DNA of 55,477 nucleotides from an uncultured Clostridia bacterium. GTDB taxonomy: Bacteria > Bacillota > Clostridia > TANB77 > CAG-508. Position 1 is the stretch's first letter. Each line of letters opens with the position of its first letter. The stretch covers positions 1 to 55,477 of the forward strand of contig CAKOVG010000005.1 of the NCBI GenBank assembly GCA_934121875.1, written 5' to 3'. Under the pieces are notes generated by a model, which was not told the DNA's origin, made no database searches, and was given only the letters and a program-made list of their open reading frames with translations. The position numbers and the translations under genes were made by a program. Below, one piece after another: positions 1 through 8,109 of the stretch.

Positions 1-570
1 CAATTAGATAATATGTGTAAACCATATGGAACAAATGCAAGAAGTATAAAAGTAGAAGATATAAATAGAGTAACAGGGTATGATCCAAACAAAACAGGAG
101 ACGGAAAAAAATATGGTCAAGGACAAATGTATGAATATGGAAACAAAGTAACATATACATCAAGAGGAAGTACAGGAACAAATGGCCAAACATATAACGG
201 AGCTTTATCGGATAATAAATATGAACATCCAGATGGAAGAATAATAGGTCAAAATGGAGTAACATCAATAACAGTAACAAGTACTGCTTACTATTATTAT
301 GCAGATACATTAACAGTAAGTGATTCTGGAACAACATTAGGAATAGCAAAAACAACACCTGCATACAAGTTATTATTTGGATATACAGAAAATACATCAA
401 ACTTTTGTTACTGGCTTGCGTCTTCATACGTGAGCACAAACACTCGCGAGTCGTACTTTGGTTTGCGCTATGTGGACCATATTAGCCGTGTGTTCGTTGA
501 ACACTTGTGGGGCTCTTACGTCGGCACTTACAGCAACAGCAATGGGGTGCGCGCGGTAGTTTCTCTATAA
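1..570 (+). CDS. Surface protein C-terminal part with putative DGR-diversified tail (5' end outside window)
   Basis: The frame is open from base 1, so this is the C-terminal part (about 189 residues) of a longer protein. The visible part is a Gly/Tyr/Thr-rich extracellular-type region followed, from about base 411, by a tail with a 'YWLAS...FGLR...GVRAVVSL' pattern. I recall this pattern from C-type-lectin/sulfatase-modifying-factor-like ends of gut Clostridia surface proteins, where it is a target of diversity-generating retroelements. The tail differs sharply in base composition from the rest: 31 of 60 bases are G/C at 481-540 against 20 of 60 at 61-120. The gene lies 63 bp before the next surface gene in the same direction. 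A role in binding or adhesion is inference. Confidence 0.75.
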   Translation, partial: QLDNMCKPYGTNARSIKVEDINRVTGYDPNKTGDGKKYGQGQMYEYGNKVTYTSRGSTGTNGQTYNGALSDNKYEHPDGRIIGQNGVTSITVTSTAYYYYADTLTVSDSGTTLGIAKTTPAYKLLFGYTENTSNFCYWLASSYVSTNTRESYFGLRYVDHISRVFVEHLWGSYVGTYSNSNGVRAVVSL

Positions 571-578
571 CCCAACCG
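411..578 (+). other. Putative DGR variable region 1 (VR1)
   Basis: GC-rich 3' end of the preceding gene. Many codons end in C or T with scattered first and second positions (TAC, AGC, AAC, CGC, GAC, CAT, AGC, TTC, CAC, GGC), as expected when AAC codons of a template repeat are randomised at adenines. It ends in an invariant-looking GC-rich block around 544-560 and the stop. No template repeat or reverse transcriptase is present in the window, so the assignment is inference. Confidence 0.5.
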
Positions 579-633
579 CACCATACAAAAGACAAATTCA
601 AATAAATTTTATAAAAATAGGAGGAAAAAGAGA

Positions 634-1311
634 ATGAAAAAAATAGGGATATCAATAATAATGTTAATTAGCATAATAATAATAGGGAGTGGTAGTGTAA
701 AAGCAGCACTACAAGCAAACCCAAATACACATATGAAAAAAACAGATACATTAACAAACTGGGTGCCAAATATAAGAAAAATGGAAGCAGCAGATGGAGC
801 AATGGGGTTAAGTGAAACAATAAAAAGTGATTTAACATCAAACACATCAAATGGAATAGATGTACACCAAATGAGAACAACAGAATATGGAGCAATGGCA
901 ATATTGGCAGCATCAGGATATGGAAATCCAAGTAACGATAAAGTAATAGCATCAACAACAGGAAATAATACAGGAGTAATGCTTGCAACTAGTGACTATG
1001 AGTGGACAGCAGGAGTGGAATCTTCAGGTACTTTATCAGGAGTAAATTCTAGATATTATGATTCATATACAGAAGATATAAACTCGGCAAAACCAGGAGA
1101 TGCGCTAGGAAGTAAAACAACTACAAATCCGGGGTGTATAGGCTGGCGTGGTAGTAGTTCTCGTTGGGGCAATTCTTCCAGCGCCTTCCTACGCGGTGGT
1201 AGCAATGGAATGTTTAGCTTCTACTACAGTGAGAGTGGCACCAACTTCGTGAGTCCAAAAAGTGTGAGTCACTATGGTCGCGCGGTTGTTGTGTGTGGAG
1301 ATGGACTTTAA
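634..1311 (+). CDS. Secreted surface protein with putative DGR-diversified C-terminus
   Basis: A 225-aa protein that starts at an ATG after an AGGAGG ribosome site. Residues 1-25 are a signal peptide: KK, a hydrophobic core of Ile/Met/Leu, then 'SVKAA'. The middle has a conserved-looking block 'MRTTEYGAMAILAASGYG' and then 'GNNTGVML', 'EWTAGV' and 'SRYYDSY'. The tail from about residue 165 ('NPGCIGWRG' to 'GRAVVVCGDGL') is GC-rich (36 of 60 bases at 1141-1200) in an AT-rich gene. This tail differs from that of the upstream gene but also ends in a G-R-A-V-V motif. It sits between two other surface genes, 30 bp before the pilin-like protein. Likely exported and exposed; its ligand is unknown. 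Confidence 0.75.
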   Translation: MKKIGISIIMLISIIIIGSGSVKAALQANPNTHMKKTDTLTNWVPNIRKMEAADGAMGLSETIKSDLTSNTSNGIDVHQMRTTEYGAMAILAASGYGNPSNDKVIASTTGNNTGVMLATSDYEWTAGVESSGTLSGVNSRYYDSYTEDINSAKPGDALGSKTTTNPGCIGWRGSSSRWGNSSSAFLRGGSNGMFSFYYSESGTNFVSPKSVSHYGRAVVVCGDGL

Positions 1312-1314
1312 CCC
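1128..1314 (+). other. Putative DGR variable region 2 (VR2)
   Basis: GC-rich 3' end of the secreted protein, rich in AGT, AGC, GGT, TAC, CAC, TTC and AAC codons, closing with 'GGTCGCGCGGTTGTT' and the stop. The 3' block resembles the GCGCGGT-GTT block and TAACCC end of VR1. This is consistent with a second target of a DGR encoded elsewhere, possibly with its own template. Inference only. Confidence 0.45.
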
Positions 1315-1340
1315 ATATTCTGTATGAGGAGTGAATAAAA

Positions 1341-3563
1341 ATGAAAAAAAATTTAGGAATAACCTTAATTGCACTAGTAATTACAATAGTGGTATTACTA
1401 ATATTATCAGCAGTAAGCATAAGAATAATAATGAATGGAGGCTTAATAAATAAAGCAGGAGAAGCAGGATTTAAAGCCAAAATGGCAGAATACAGAGAAA
1501 AAACAGACCTATATGTATTAGGCCAAAAAATGCAAGGAGTAACTAATACAGATACTATAAATTCAGGAGAAATGCTTAAACAAGCAATATTAGATGGATT
1601 TATATTAGACCTAGAGGTGGAAAATGTTACAATAGATATAAGAGATATAATACCAAATATAAGTGTATCAGAAGAAGAATACATAGTAGTATATAAAGGT
1701 GTTATGCATTATGTATCAAATCCAAATGTAAAAAATAACAAAAGACAAGAGCAAATGTGTAGAGATTTAGATATACCAATATTAGAATATAGTCCACCAA
1801 AAGGAATAGTAATAGTAAATGGAAAATATGAATTTGTAGATGGAATATATGTATGTACACCAGACTTAACCAAAGGCTTTATAAAAGATAGGACAAGATA
1901 TTTAGAAGTAGGAAGCAATGGAAGTTTAGTACCAGGAAATTGGGTAACACATAGGCCAACAGAAAACTGGTATAGCTATAAAGAAAAAAAGTGGGCTAAT
2001 ATATATATAGAAAATGCAGGACAAGAGTTATATTATACATGGATACCAAGATATTGCTTTAAATTAAACCAAGAAACAGAAAGAGCAGAAGTAGAATTTA
2101 TAGATGTAGATAATAGCTATAAAGACCCAGAAGGAAATGTAACAACATGGGAACAAAGAATAGCACAAGATAATACATGGCAAGTACCAGAAGCATTTAA
2201 ATTCAATGGAAAAGAGATACCAGGATATTGGGTAAGTAAATACACTGTAGGAGATGCAATAAGCCCAACAACAATAAATTATGATATGGCAGTAATAAAA
2301 GGAAAAGCAATAATAAAAAATATAACATTAAATACAAGTATAACAAATGTTAATAAAATAGCAAGTTATACAGTAGCATTAAATGGAAAAGTAATACAAA
2401 AAATAACAGATAGTAATAAAGTAAATAATATAGGAAGTCAAACAATAGAAATTGATAATTTAAGAAAAGGAAATAATACAATAAACCTAACAGCATTAAA
2501 TAGTAAAGGTGAAGTAGTAGGAAGCATGACAAAAGAATACAATTCACCAGTAGTAAATGAACCAGACCTAAGTGGTTTTAATAAAGAAACAACATTTTAT
2601 GTAACATATGATGCAAAAGGAAATGAACATTCAACAATACCAATAAGCAAACAAGCACCAGAAGGGTGGTATGATTATGGATCAAGTGAATGGGCAAACA
2701 TAGTAACAAGAAATAATGATGGAGAGGTATACTATGTATGGATACCAAGATATCAGTTTAAATTAGACCAAGCAAATCAAAGAAGTACGGTAAGGTTTAT
2801 ACAAGGAACAGGTACAGCAGTAGAAACAGGCTACCAAATACCAGAAGCATTTAAATTTAATGGAAAAGAACTAACAGGATATTGGACAAGCAAATATACA
2901 ACAGGAGATATAGGAGCGCCAACATTTGAGTCAGAAATAACAACAACAAATAATCAAATAAAAACAAAAGGAATAAAGGGAAGTGGAGTAACAGAAGGAT
3001 TAATATATAATTATTATATAAATGGAGAGAAAAAGGGAAGCACAAAAAACGAAAACGAAAACTTTATATATAGTGGATTAAGTGCAAATACAACATATAC
3101 AATACAAATAGAAGCAAGAAATAGTGCGACAGATGAATATAAAGGTTCTGTAACAAAACAAGTAAAAACTCAAATAGCAAATGTACCAGACTTAAGTGGA
3201 TTTAAAGCAGAAGTAACACACTATGTGTTATATGATGAAAGTGGAAACGAAACAATAGGTGACAAAATAACAAATAACGGAAGCAATATGCCAAAAAACT
3301 GGTATGATTATAGTGAAAGAAAATGGGCTAATATAGTAGTAAAAAATGGAAATTCAACAACATATTATACATGGGTACCAAGATATGAATTTAAAATAAC
3401 AGAAGGTCAATATGCCCAACCAGCAAAAGGAAGAACCGAAGTAAGCTTTATACAAGGAACATCTACAAATGTAACGCCAGGCTATCAAATACCAGAAGCA
3501 TTTAAATTTAATGGAAAAGAACTAACAGGATATTGGGTAAGTAAATATACAGTTGGAAATTAA
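1341..3563 (+). CDS. Large pilin-like surface protein with three repeated modules
   Basis: A 740-aa protein. The N-terminus 'KKNLGITLIALVITIVVLLIL' style segment (residues 2-22) is a type IV prepilin-like signal: a short basic leader, Gly before the cleavage site, then one long hydrophobic helix. The usual Glu at mature position 5 is Ala. After a 180-residue N-domain come three copies of a module: 'NWY.Y....WANI', 'YY.WIPRY.FKL', 'IPEAFKFNGKE', 'GYW.SKYT.G' (about residues 203-300, 410-530, 615-740). They are separated by Ig-like/fibronectin-like linkers. The protein stops immediately after the third 'SKYTVGN', with no variable tail. Last gene of the surface cluster, followed by a strong terminator. 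Likely a cell-surface or pseudopilus-linked adhesin. Confidence 0.75.
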   Translation: MKKNLGITLIALVITIVVLLILSAVSIRIIMNGGLINKAGEAGFKAKMAEYREKTDLYVLGQKMQGVTNTDTINSGEMLKQAILDGFILDLEVENVTIDIRDIIPNISVSEEEYIVVYKGVMHYVSNPNVKNNKRQEQMCRDLDIPILEYSPPKGIVIVNGKYEFVDGIYVCTPDLTKGFIKDRTRYLEVGSNGSLVPGNWVTHRPTENWYSYKEKKWANIYIENAGQELYYTWIPRYCFKLNQETERAEVEFIDVDNSYKDPEGNVTTWEQRIAQDNTWQVPEAFKFNGKEIPGYWVSKYTVGDAISPTTINYDMAVIKGKAIIKNITLNTSITNVNKIASYTVALNGKVIQKITDSNKVNNIGSQTIEIDNLRKGNNTINLTALNSKGEVVGSMTKEYNSPVVNEPDLSGFNKETTFYVTYDAKGNEHSTIPISKQAPEGWYDYGSSEWANIVTRNNDGEVYYVWIPRYQFKLDQANQRSTVRFIQGTGTAVETGYQIPEAFKFNGKELTGYWTSKYTTGDIGAPTFESEITTTNNQIKTKGIKGSGVTEGLIYNYYINGEKKGSTKNENENFIYSGLSANTTYTIQIEARNSATDEYKGSVTKQVKTQIANVPDLSGFKAEVTHYVLYDESGNETIGDKITNNGSNMPKNWYDYSERKWANIVVKNGNSTTYYTWVPRYEFKITEGQYAQPAKGRTEVSFIQGTSTNVTPGYQIPEAFKFNGKELTGYWVSKYTVGN

Positions 3564-3579
3564 TAAAATAAAAAATAAA

Positions 3580-3609
3580 AAACGACAGAGGTAAGAGCCT
3601 CTGTCGTTT
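3580..3609 (+). terminator. Intrinsic terminator, probably bidirectional
   Basis: A perfect 12-bp stem (AAACGACAGAGG / CCTCTGTCGTTT) with a 6-nt loop TAAGAG lies 17 bp after the pilin-like gene. Its A/T ends give a short T-run in both directions, and the converging gene on the minus strand ends at 3626. Confidence 0.85.
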
Positions 3610-3625
3610 ATAAAAGGAATTGCAA

Positions 3626-4561
3626 TTAATCTTTTTGCTGAGGCTTGAAAATATTATCAATATTATCAAGGCATTTGATAAATTCATTCTCATGCATAAG
3701 AAGAAATAATGGCTCAATTCCAGCTTTGCGCAAATCAGCAAAGCAAGCAAAAGTATCATCCAAAAGCTCATAGTTTTGGGTAAATTTTGTAATTAAGCTG
3801 ATAGAAAAAGTGGAATTGAAATTGTTGGTAGCAACATTAGATTCTTTGCTGTTATAAATGCCAATTAGCTTGGATACCTGAGTAGTATTAGACTTTTCGT
3901 CAATTTCATTGTTGCTACTGGACACCGAAGTGGTAGGAAAACAATAATCCAACCAGTCTAATGCTTGAAGGTAACAGTTACCTTCAAGCAAATCTTTGGC
4001 AAGTAGACCAATAGAACCAACTTGCTGGATCAATTTGGGATCTTTTTTGGGATCGAGTTTAAGCTCATAAAGACCACCAACTTGATATCGCTCAAGATCG
4101 CTTGAGAGCAAATAAGTTAGCCGGCTTCGACTGTCAGCATCATGAGAACCAAAGTATTTGCAAAGATACTTGAAAATGCTGAAAGCATATTCAGTGGAAA
4201 CTTTATTGCAGATCCGCATATATGCACCATTGCAAGTACCAAACAAATCATATTCAGAAAATACATGATTAACAGTGCTGTACTGAGAGCGAAGCTCATT
4301 CCAAAGAGATTGGACTAATTCAGGGTCACTAATTTCAGTATGCTCGAGATGGGTAAATGCTAAAAGGTCTGTGGCACTTGATGCTGTCTTCATCAAAACG
4401 TTAAAAGCATCATAAACAGAAAGTTTAATAAACTTTTCGCACTGATGAAGAACAGTTTCCTGAATAGTTAAATCAGGAAAATTTTTGATGAACTTGCTCC
4501 GAAGCCTAACAGTATTAGGAGTAAGCTCATCAACGCCATTTTGCAATTTGAAGCTAGCCAT
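3626..4561 (-). CDS. Orphan protein of unknown function (311 aa)
   Basis: I do not recognise this protein. It is soluble-looking, Leu/Ser-rich and mostly helical in character, with scattered Cys (for example 'LHQCEKF', 'GTCNGAYMRICNK', 'LDYCFP', 'FACFADL'), and shows no signal peptide or membrane segment. It starts at ATG 4561 with AAAGGAGG 11 nt upstream and has its own consensus promoter. Codon use is less A-ending than its neighbours (more GCT, GCA, CTC, AAG, TTG), and it points against both flanking genes, which suggests acquisition as a single-gene cassette. It shares promoter style, orientation and placement behind a terminator with the minus-strand gene at 30533-30916. Confidence 0.75.
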   Translation of the reverse strand: MASFKLQNGVDELTPNTVRLRSKFIKNFPDLTIQETVLHQCEKFIKLSVYDAFNVLMKTASSATDLLAFTHLEHTEISDPELVQSLWNELRSQYSTVNHVFSEYDLFGTCNGAYMRICNKVSTEYAFSIFKYLCKYFGSHDADSRSRLTYLLSSDLERYQVGGLYELKLDPKKDPKLIQQVGSIGLLAKDLLEGNCYLQALDWLDYCFPTTSVSSSNNEIDEKSNTTQVSKLIGIYNSKESNVATNNFNSTFSISLITKFTQNYELLDDTFACFADLRKAGIEPLFLLMHENEFIKCLDNIDNIFKPQQKD

Positions 4562-4615
4562 AGTTGAAAAATCCTCCTTTTATAGTATAAAATTGTAAAT
4601 GTACGATATATTCAT

Positions 4616-4645
4616 ATTATACCACAAAATACCAGTTTATGTCAA
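4616..4645 (-). promoter_or_regulatory. Sigma-A promoter of the orphan gene
   Basis: On the minus strand: TTGACA (4640-4645), 18-bp spacer, TATAAT (4616-4621) with an extended TGTGG directly before the -10. Near-perfect consensus; divergent from the polA promoter 24 bp away. Confidence 0.8.
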
Positions 4646-4669
4646 CTAAGAGAAAATAAAATAATTTTA

Positions 4670-4698
4670 TTGAAAATATTATTAAACTGTAATATAAT
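4670..4698 (+). promoter_or_regulatory. Sigma-A promoter of polA
   Basis: TTGAAA (4670-4675), 17-bp spacer, TATAAT (4693-4698), about 30 bp before the polA start codon. Confidence 0.75.
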
Positions 4699-4728
4699 TC
4701 AAGCAATTAAAATAATAAAGAGGTAAAA

Positions 4729-7440
4729 ATGAAAAAAATAGTTTTAATAGATGGAAATAGTATATTAAATAGAGCTTTTTATGGAATAATGGGAAATAAA
4801 ATGCTAACGACACCAGATGGCAAATATACAAATGCTGTATATGGATTTTTAGCTATATTATTTAAAGTACTTGAAGATATTGAGCCAGAATATTTAATGG
4901 TAACATTTGATTTAAAAGCCCCAACAGCAAGACATAAATTGTATGAAGGATATAAAGCTACAAGAAAGGGAATGCCAAATGAACTTGCAGAGCAAATGCC
5001 AATATTAAAAGAAGTTTTAAAGTCTATGAATATTACAGTTATTGAAAAAGAAGGCTATGAAGCAGATGATGTATTAGGAACAATAGCTAAAATAGCAGAA
5101 AAGAAAAACTTTGATGTTACTATTGTTTCAGGTGATAGAGATACATTTCAGCTTACATCAAGTAATGTAAAAGTACGAATTCCACATACCAAAATGGGAA
5201 AAACAGAAACAGAAACCATTGGCAGAGAAGAAGTATTAAAAAAATATGGAGTAACTCCAAAGCAACTTATAGAGGTAAAAGGGTTACAAGGAGATACATC
5301 AGATAATATTCCAGGTGTACCAGGAGTTGGAGAAAAAACAGCATTAGAACTTGTAAAAAAATATAAAACTATTGATGAATTATATGAAGCAATAGAAAAA
5401 GGAGAAGACGATTTAAAACCAAAAACAAGAGAAAAACTATTGGAAAACAAAGAATTGGCTATGATGTCAAGAACTCTAGGAACTATAAACTTAGAAGTTC
5501 CAATAGAAAAAGACATAGAAGAATTTAAAATAAAAGAATGGAACAAAGAAGAGGTATTGGCAAAATTCAAAGAGTTGAATTTTAATAGATTTATTGACAG
5601 ATTTAATTTAAAATCAGAAGAAACACAAAAGCAAAATCTAGCAGAACTTTTTGAAATAAAAACTCTAAATAAAGAAAACGAAATTAATGAACTATTAGGA
5701 AAAATACAAAATCAGTTAATATTCATGCTAGGTACAGAAAATGTAGAACAAGAAAAACTAATAATAAAAAAACAAATAAAATCAATATATATATATAATG
5801 AAAATATTATATATGAAATACAATTTAATACAAATGAAGAGTTTATTTCATATTTTAAAGAAGTATTTGAAAATGAAACTATACAAAAGTATAGTTATCA
5901 AATGAATGAAGCATATGTACTATTAATGCAAAATGGAATAATGCTAAAAGGAATAAAGTTTGATACAGAAATTGCAGCATATCTTTTAAATCCAAACAAT
6001 GGAAAATACAAGTTAGAAGAATTGGCAAACCAATACCTAAGCATTGATATACAAAACTATTTAGAATCTATTGGAGTAAAACAGCAACAAGAAACACAAA
6101 TGACTTTATTTTCACAAGATGAGCAAAATGAAGATTCTAAAAATTACCAAAATGCTATATACATGTATTCTATAGCAAAATTAGTGGGTGTAATGAATAA
6201 AAAGTTGAAAGAAATAAATTCACTAGAATTATTTGAAAATATTGAAATACCGCTAATAAAAGTTTTAGCAGAAATGCAATATGAAGGTATATTTGTAGAT
6301 AAGCAAGAGCTTGTACTGCTTGGAAATAAACTAAAAGAAGAAATAGAAGTAATAAAACAAGAAATATATAAGCTAGCAGGTGAGGAATTTAATATAAATT
6401 CAACACAACAATTAGGAAATATATTATTTGAAAAACTAAAACTTCCAGTATACAAAAAAACTAAAAAGGGCTATTCAACAGATGTAGATATACTAGAAAA
6501 ATTAAAATCAGAACATCCAATTATTGAAAAAATATTAGAGTATCGTGGTCTTATGAAAATAAACTCAACATATATAGAAGGCCTAATTGTATATATAAAT
6601 GAATATACACACAAAATACATTCATATTTTCACCAAACAATTACTGCAACAGGTAGAATAAGCTCAACAGAGCCAAACCTACAAAATATTCCAGCAAGAG
6701 CAGAACAAGGTAAACAAATAAAAAAAGCATTTAAAGCTCAACAAGGAAATATTTTTATTGATGCAGATTATTCTCAAATAGAGTTAAGAATTTTAGCACA
6801 TATTTCAAAAGATAAGAACATGCAAGAAGCATTTTTAAATAAAGAAGACATTCACAAGCAAGTTGCCTCAAAGGTTTTTAATATTCCAATAGAAGAAGTA
6901 ACAAAAGAGCAAAGAACAGCTGCAAAAGCAGTAAACTTTGGAATTGTATATGGAATAAGTGGCTTTGGGTTGGCAGAACAACTAGGAATAAGCCGTAAAA
7001 AAGCAGAGCAATATATAGAACAATACTTAGAAAAATATAAAGGCGTAAAAATATTTATGGATGAAATAGTTGAAAAAGCCAAGCAACAAGGTTATGTAGA
7101 AACTTTATTTCATAGAAGAAGACATATACCAGAACTATCTTCTAATAATTACATGGTAAGACAATTTGGAGCTAGAGCTGCAATGAATACTCCAATACAA
7201 GGAACAGCAGCAGATATAATGAAAATTGCTATGATAGAAGTTAACAAAAAACTAGAAAAAGAAAAGTTAAATGCAAAGTTAATTTTGCAAATTCATGATG
7301 AATTACTAGTAGAGTGTAAAATAGATGAAAAAGAAAAAGTAAAGAAAATACTAAAAGAAAGTATGGAAAATGCGGTTGAATTAAGTGTTCCACTAGAAGT
7401 AGATGTATCAGAAGCAACAAATTGGTATGATATAAAATAA
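4729..7440 (+). CDS. polA: DNA polymerase I
   Basis: A 903-aa family A DNA polymerase used in Okazaki fragment maturation and repair. Residues 1-290 form the 5'-3' exonuclease ('LIDGNSILNRAF', 'SGDRDTFQL', 'GDTSDNIPGVPGVGEKTA'). The middle third occupies the place of the 3'-5' exonuclease but shows no D-x-E motif, so proofreading is probably absent, as in many Firmicute PolA proteins. The polymerase domain carries motif A 'DADYSQIELR', the O-helix region 'RTAAKAVNFGIVYG' and motif C 'QIHDELLVE'. It has its own promoter and a GAGG-type ribosome site, and is followed 28 bp later by a lytic transglycosylase gene. Full length. Confidence 0.97.
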   Translation: MKKIVLIDGNSILNRAFYGIMGNKMLTTPDGKYTNAVYGFLAILFKVLEDIEPEYLMVTFDLKAPTARHKLYEGYKATRKGMPNELAEQMPILKEVLKSMNITVIEKEGYEADDVLGTIAKIAEKKNFDVTIVSGDRDTFQLTSSNVKVRIPHTKMGKTETETIGREEVLKKYGVTPKQLIEVKGLQGDTSDNIPGVPGVGEKTALELVKKYKTIDELYEAIEKGEDDLKPKTREKLLENKELAMMSRTLGTINLEVPIEKDIEEFKIKEWNKEEVLAKFKELNFNRFIDRFNLKSEETQKQNLAELFEIKTLNKENEINELLGKIQNQLIFMLGTENVEQEKLIIKKQIKSIYIYNENIIYEIQFNTNEEFISYFKEVFENETIQKYSYQMNEAYVLLMQNGIMLKGIKFDTEIAAYLLNPNNGKYKLEELANQYLSIDIQNYLESIGVKQQQETQMTLFSQDEQNEDSKNYQNAIYMYSIAKLVGVMNKKLKEINSLELFENIEIPLIKVLAEMQYEGIFVDKQELVLLGNKLKEEIEVIKQEIYKLAGEEFNINSTQQLGNILFEKLKLPVYKKTKKGYSTDVDILEKLKSEHPIIEKILEYRGLMKINSTYIEGLIVYINEYTHKIHSYFHQTITATGRISSTEPNLQNIPARAEQGKQIKKAFKAQQGNIFIDADYSQIELRILAHISKDKNMQEAFLNKEDIHKQVASKVFNIPIEEVTKEQRTAAKAVNFGIVYGISGFGLAEQLGISRKKAEQYIEQYLEKYKGVKIFMDEIVEKAKQQGYVETLFHRRRHIPELSSNNYMVRQFGARAAMNTPIQGTAADIMKIAMIEVNKKLEKEKLNAKLILQIHDELLVECKIDEKEKVKKILKESMENAVELSVPLEVDVSEATNWYDIK

Positions 7441-7468
7441 ATTACAAAAGAATATAAAGGAGATAATT

Positions 7469-7999
7469 TTGACTAAGATTATAAAACCAATACTAATATT
7501 ATTAATTATTTTAGTTATATACTTTTTATTAAATATGCCCAAATATTTGTATCCTAAAAAGTATGAAAACTATGTAATAAAATACTCAAATGAATATAAT
7601 GTAGATGAATATTTAATATATTCAATAATAAAATGTGAAAGCAACTTTAATGAAAAAGCAAATTCACATGCAGAAGCAATAGGACTAATGCAACTCATGG
7701 AAAATACAGCAGTTGAAACATATGAAGATATTGAAGGTCAGCAAATAACAATACAAGAGTTGTATAACCCAGAAATAAACATCAAAATAGGAACATACTA
7801 TTTTTCTACTTTATTAAAGAAATATAACAACATAGGATTAGCTTTAGCTGCATACAATGCAGGAATGGGAAGAGTTGATAATTGGATAAAAGAAGGAACA
7901 ATAAAACAAGATGGTTCAGACTTGGAAAACATACCATTTAAAGAAACTAATCTGTATGTACGAAAAGTGCTAAATAACTATGAAAAATATAAAAAATAA
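7469..7999 (+). CDS. Membrane-anchored lytic transglycosylase (SLT family)
   Basis: A 176-aa enzyme expected to cleave the glycan strand of peptidoglycan outside the membrane. An N-terminal helix (about residues 6-24, Ile/Leu-rich) anchors it. The catalytic Glu lies in 'IIKCESNFNEKANS', followed by the SLT motifs 'AIGLMQLM' and 'ALAAYNAGMGRVDNW'. The start is TTG at 7469, chosen because AAAGGAG sits 5 nt upstream and the codon heads the membrane helix. Same direction as polA with a 28-bp gap, so probably co-transcribed. Confidence 0.9.
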   Translation: MTKIIKPILILLIILVIYFLLNMPKYLYPKKYENYVIKYSNEYNVDEYLIYSIIKCESNFNEKANSHAEAIGLMQLMENTAVETYEDIEGQQITIQELYNPEINIKIGTYYFSTLLKKYNNIGLALAAYNAGMGRVDNWIKEGTIKQDGSDLENIPFKETNLYVRKVLNNYEKYKK

Positions 8000-8050
8000 T
8001 TTAAGGCTAAATTGAAAATAATAGAGAATGTCAGTATAAAAAAGCTAATA

Positions 8051-8079
8051 TTGACATATAAATTTGAGCTTGATATAAT
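8051..8079 (+). promoter_or_regulatory. Sigma-A promoter of radA-disA
   Basis: TTGACA (8051-8056), 17-bp spacer, TATAAT (8074-8079), 30 bp before the radA ATG. Confidence 0.8.
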
Positions 8080-8109
8080 TTAAACACAAAAAAGAAAAAG
8101 GAATGAAAA

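Noticed and set aside
1214..1684. 156-aa frame opposite the surface-protein genes
   Set aside because: Shadow frame spanning two real genes with good ribosome sites on the plus strand.
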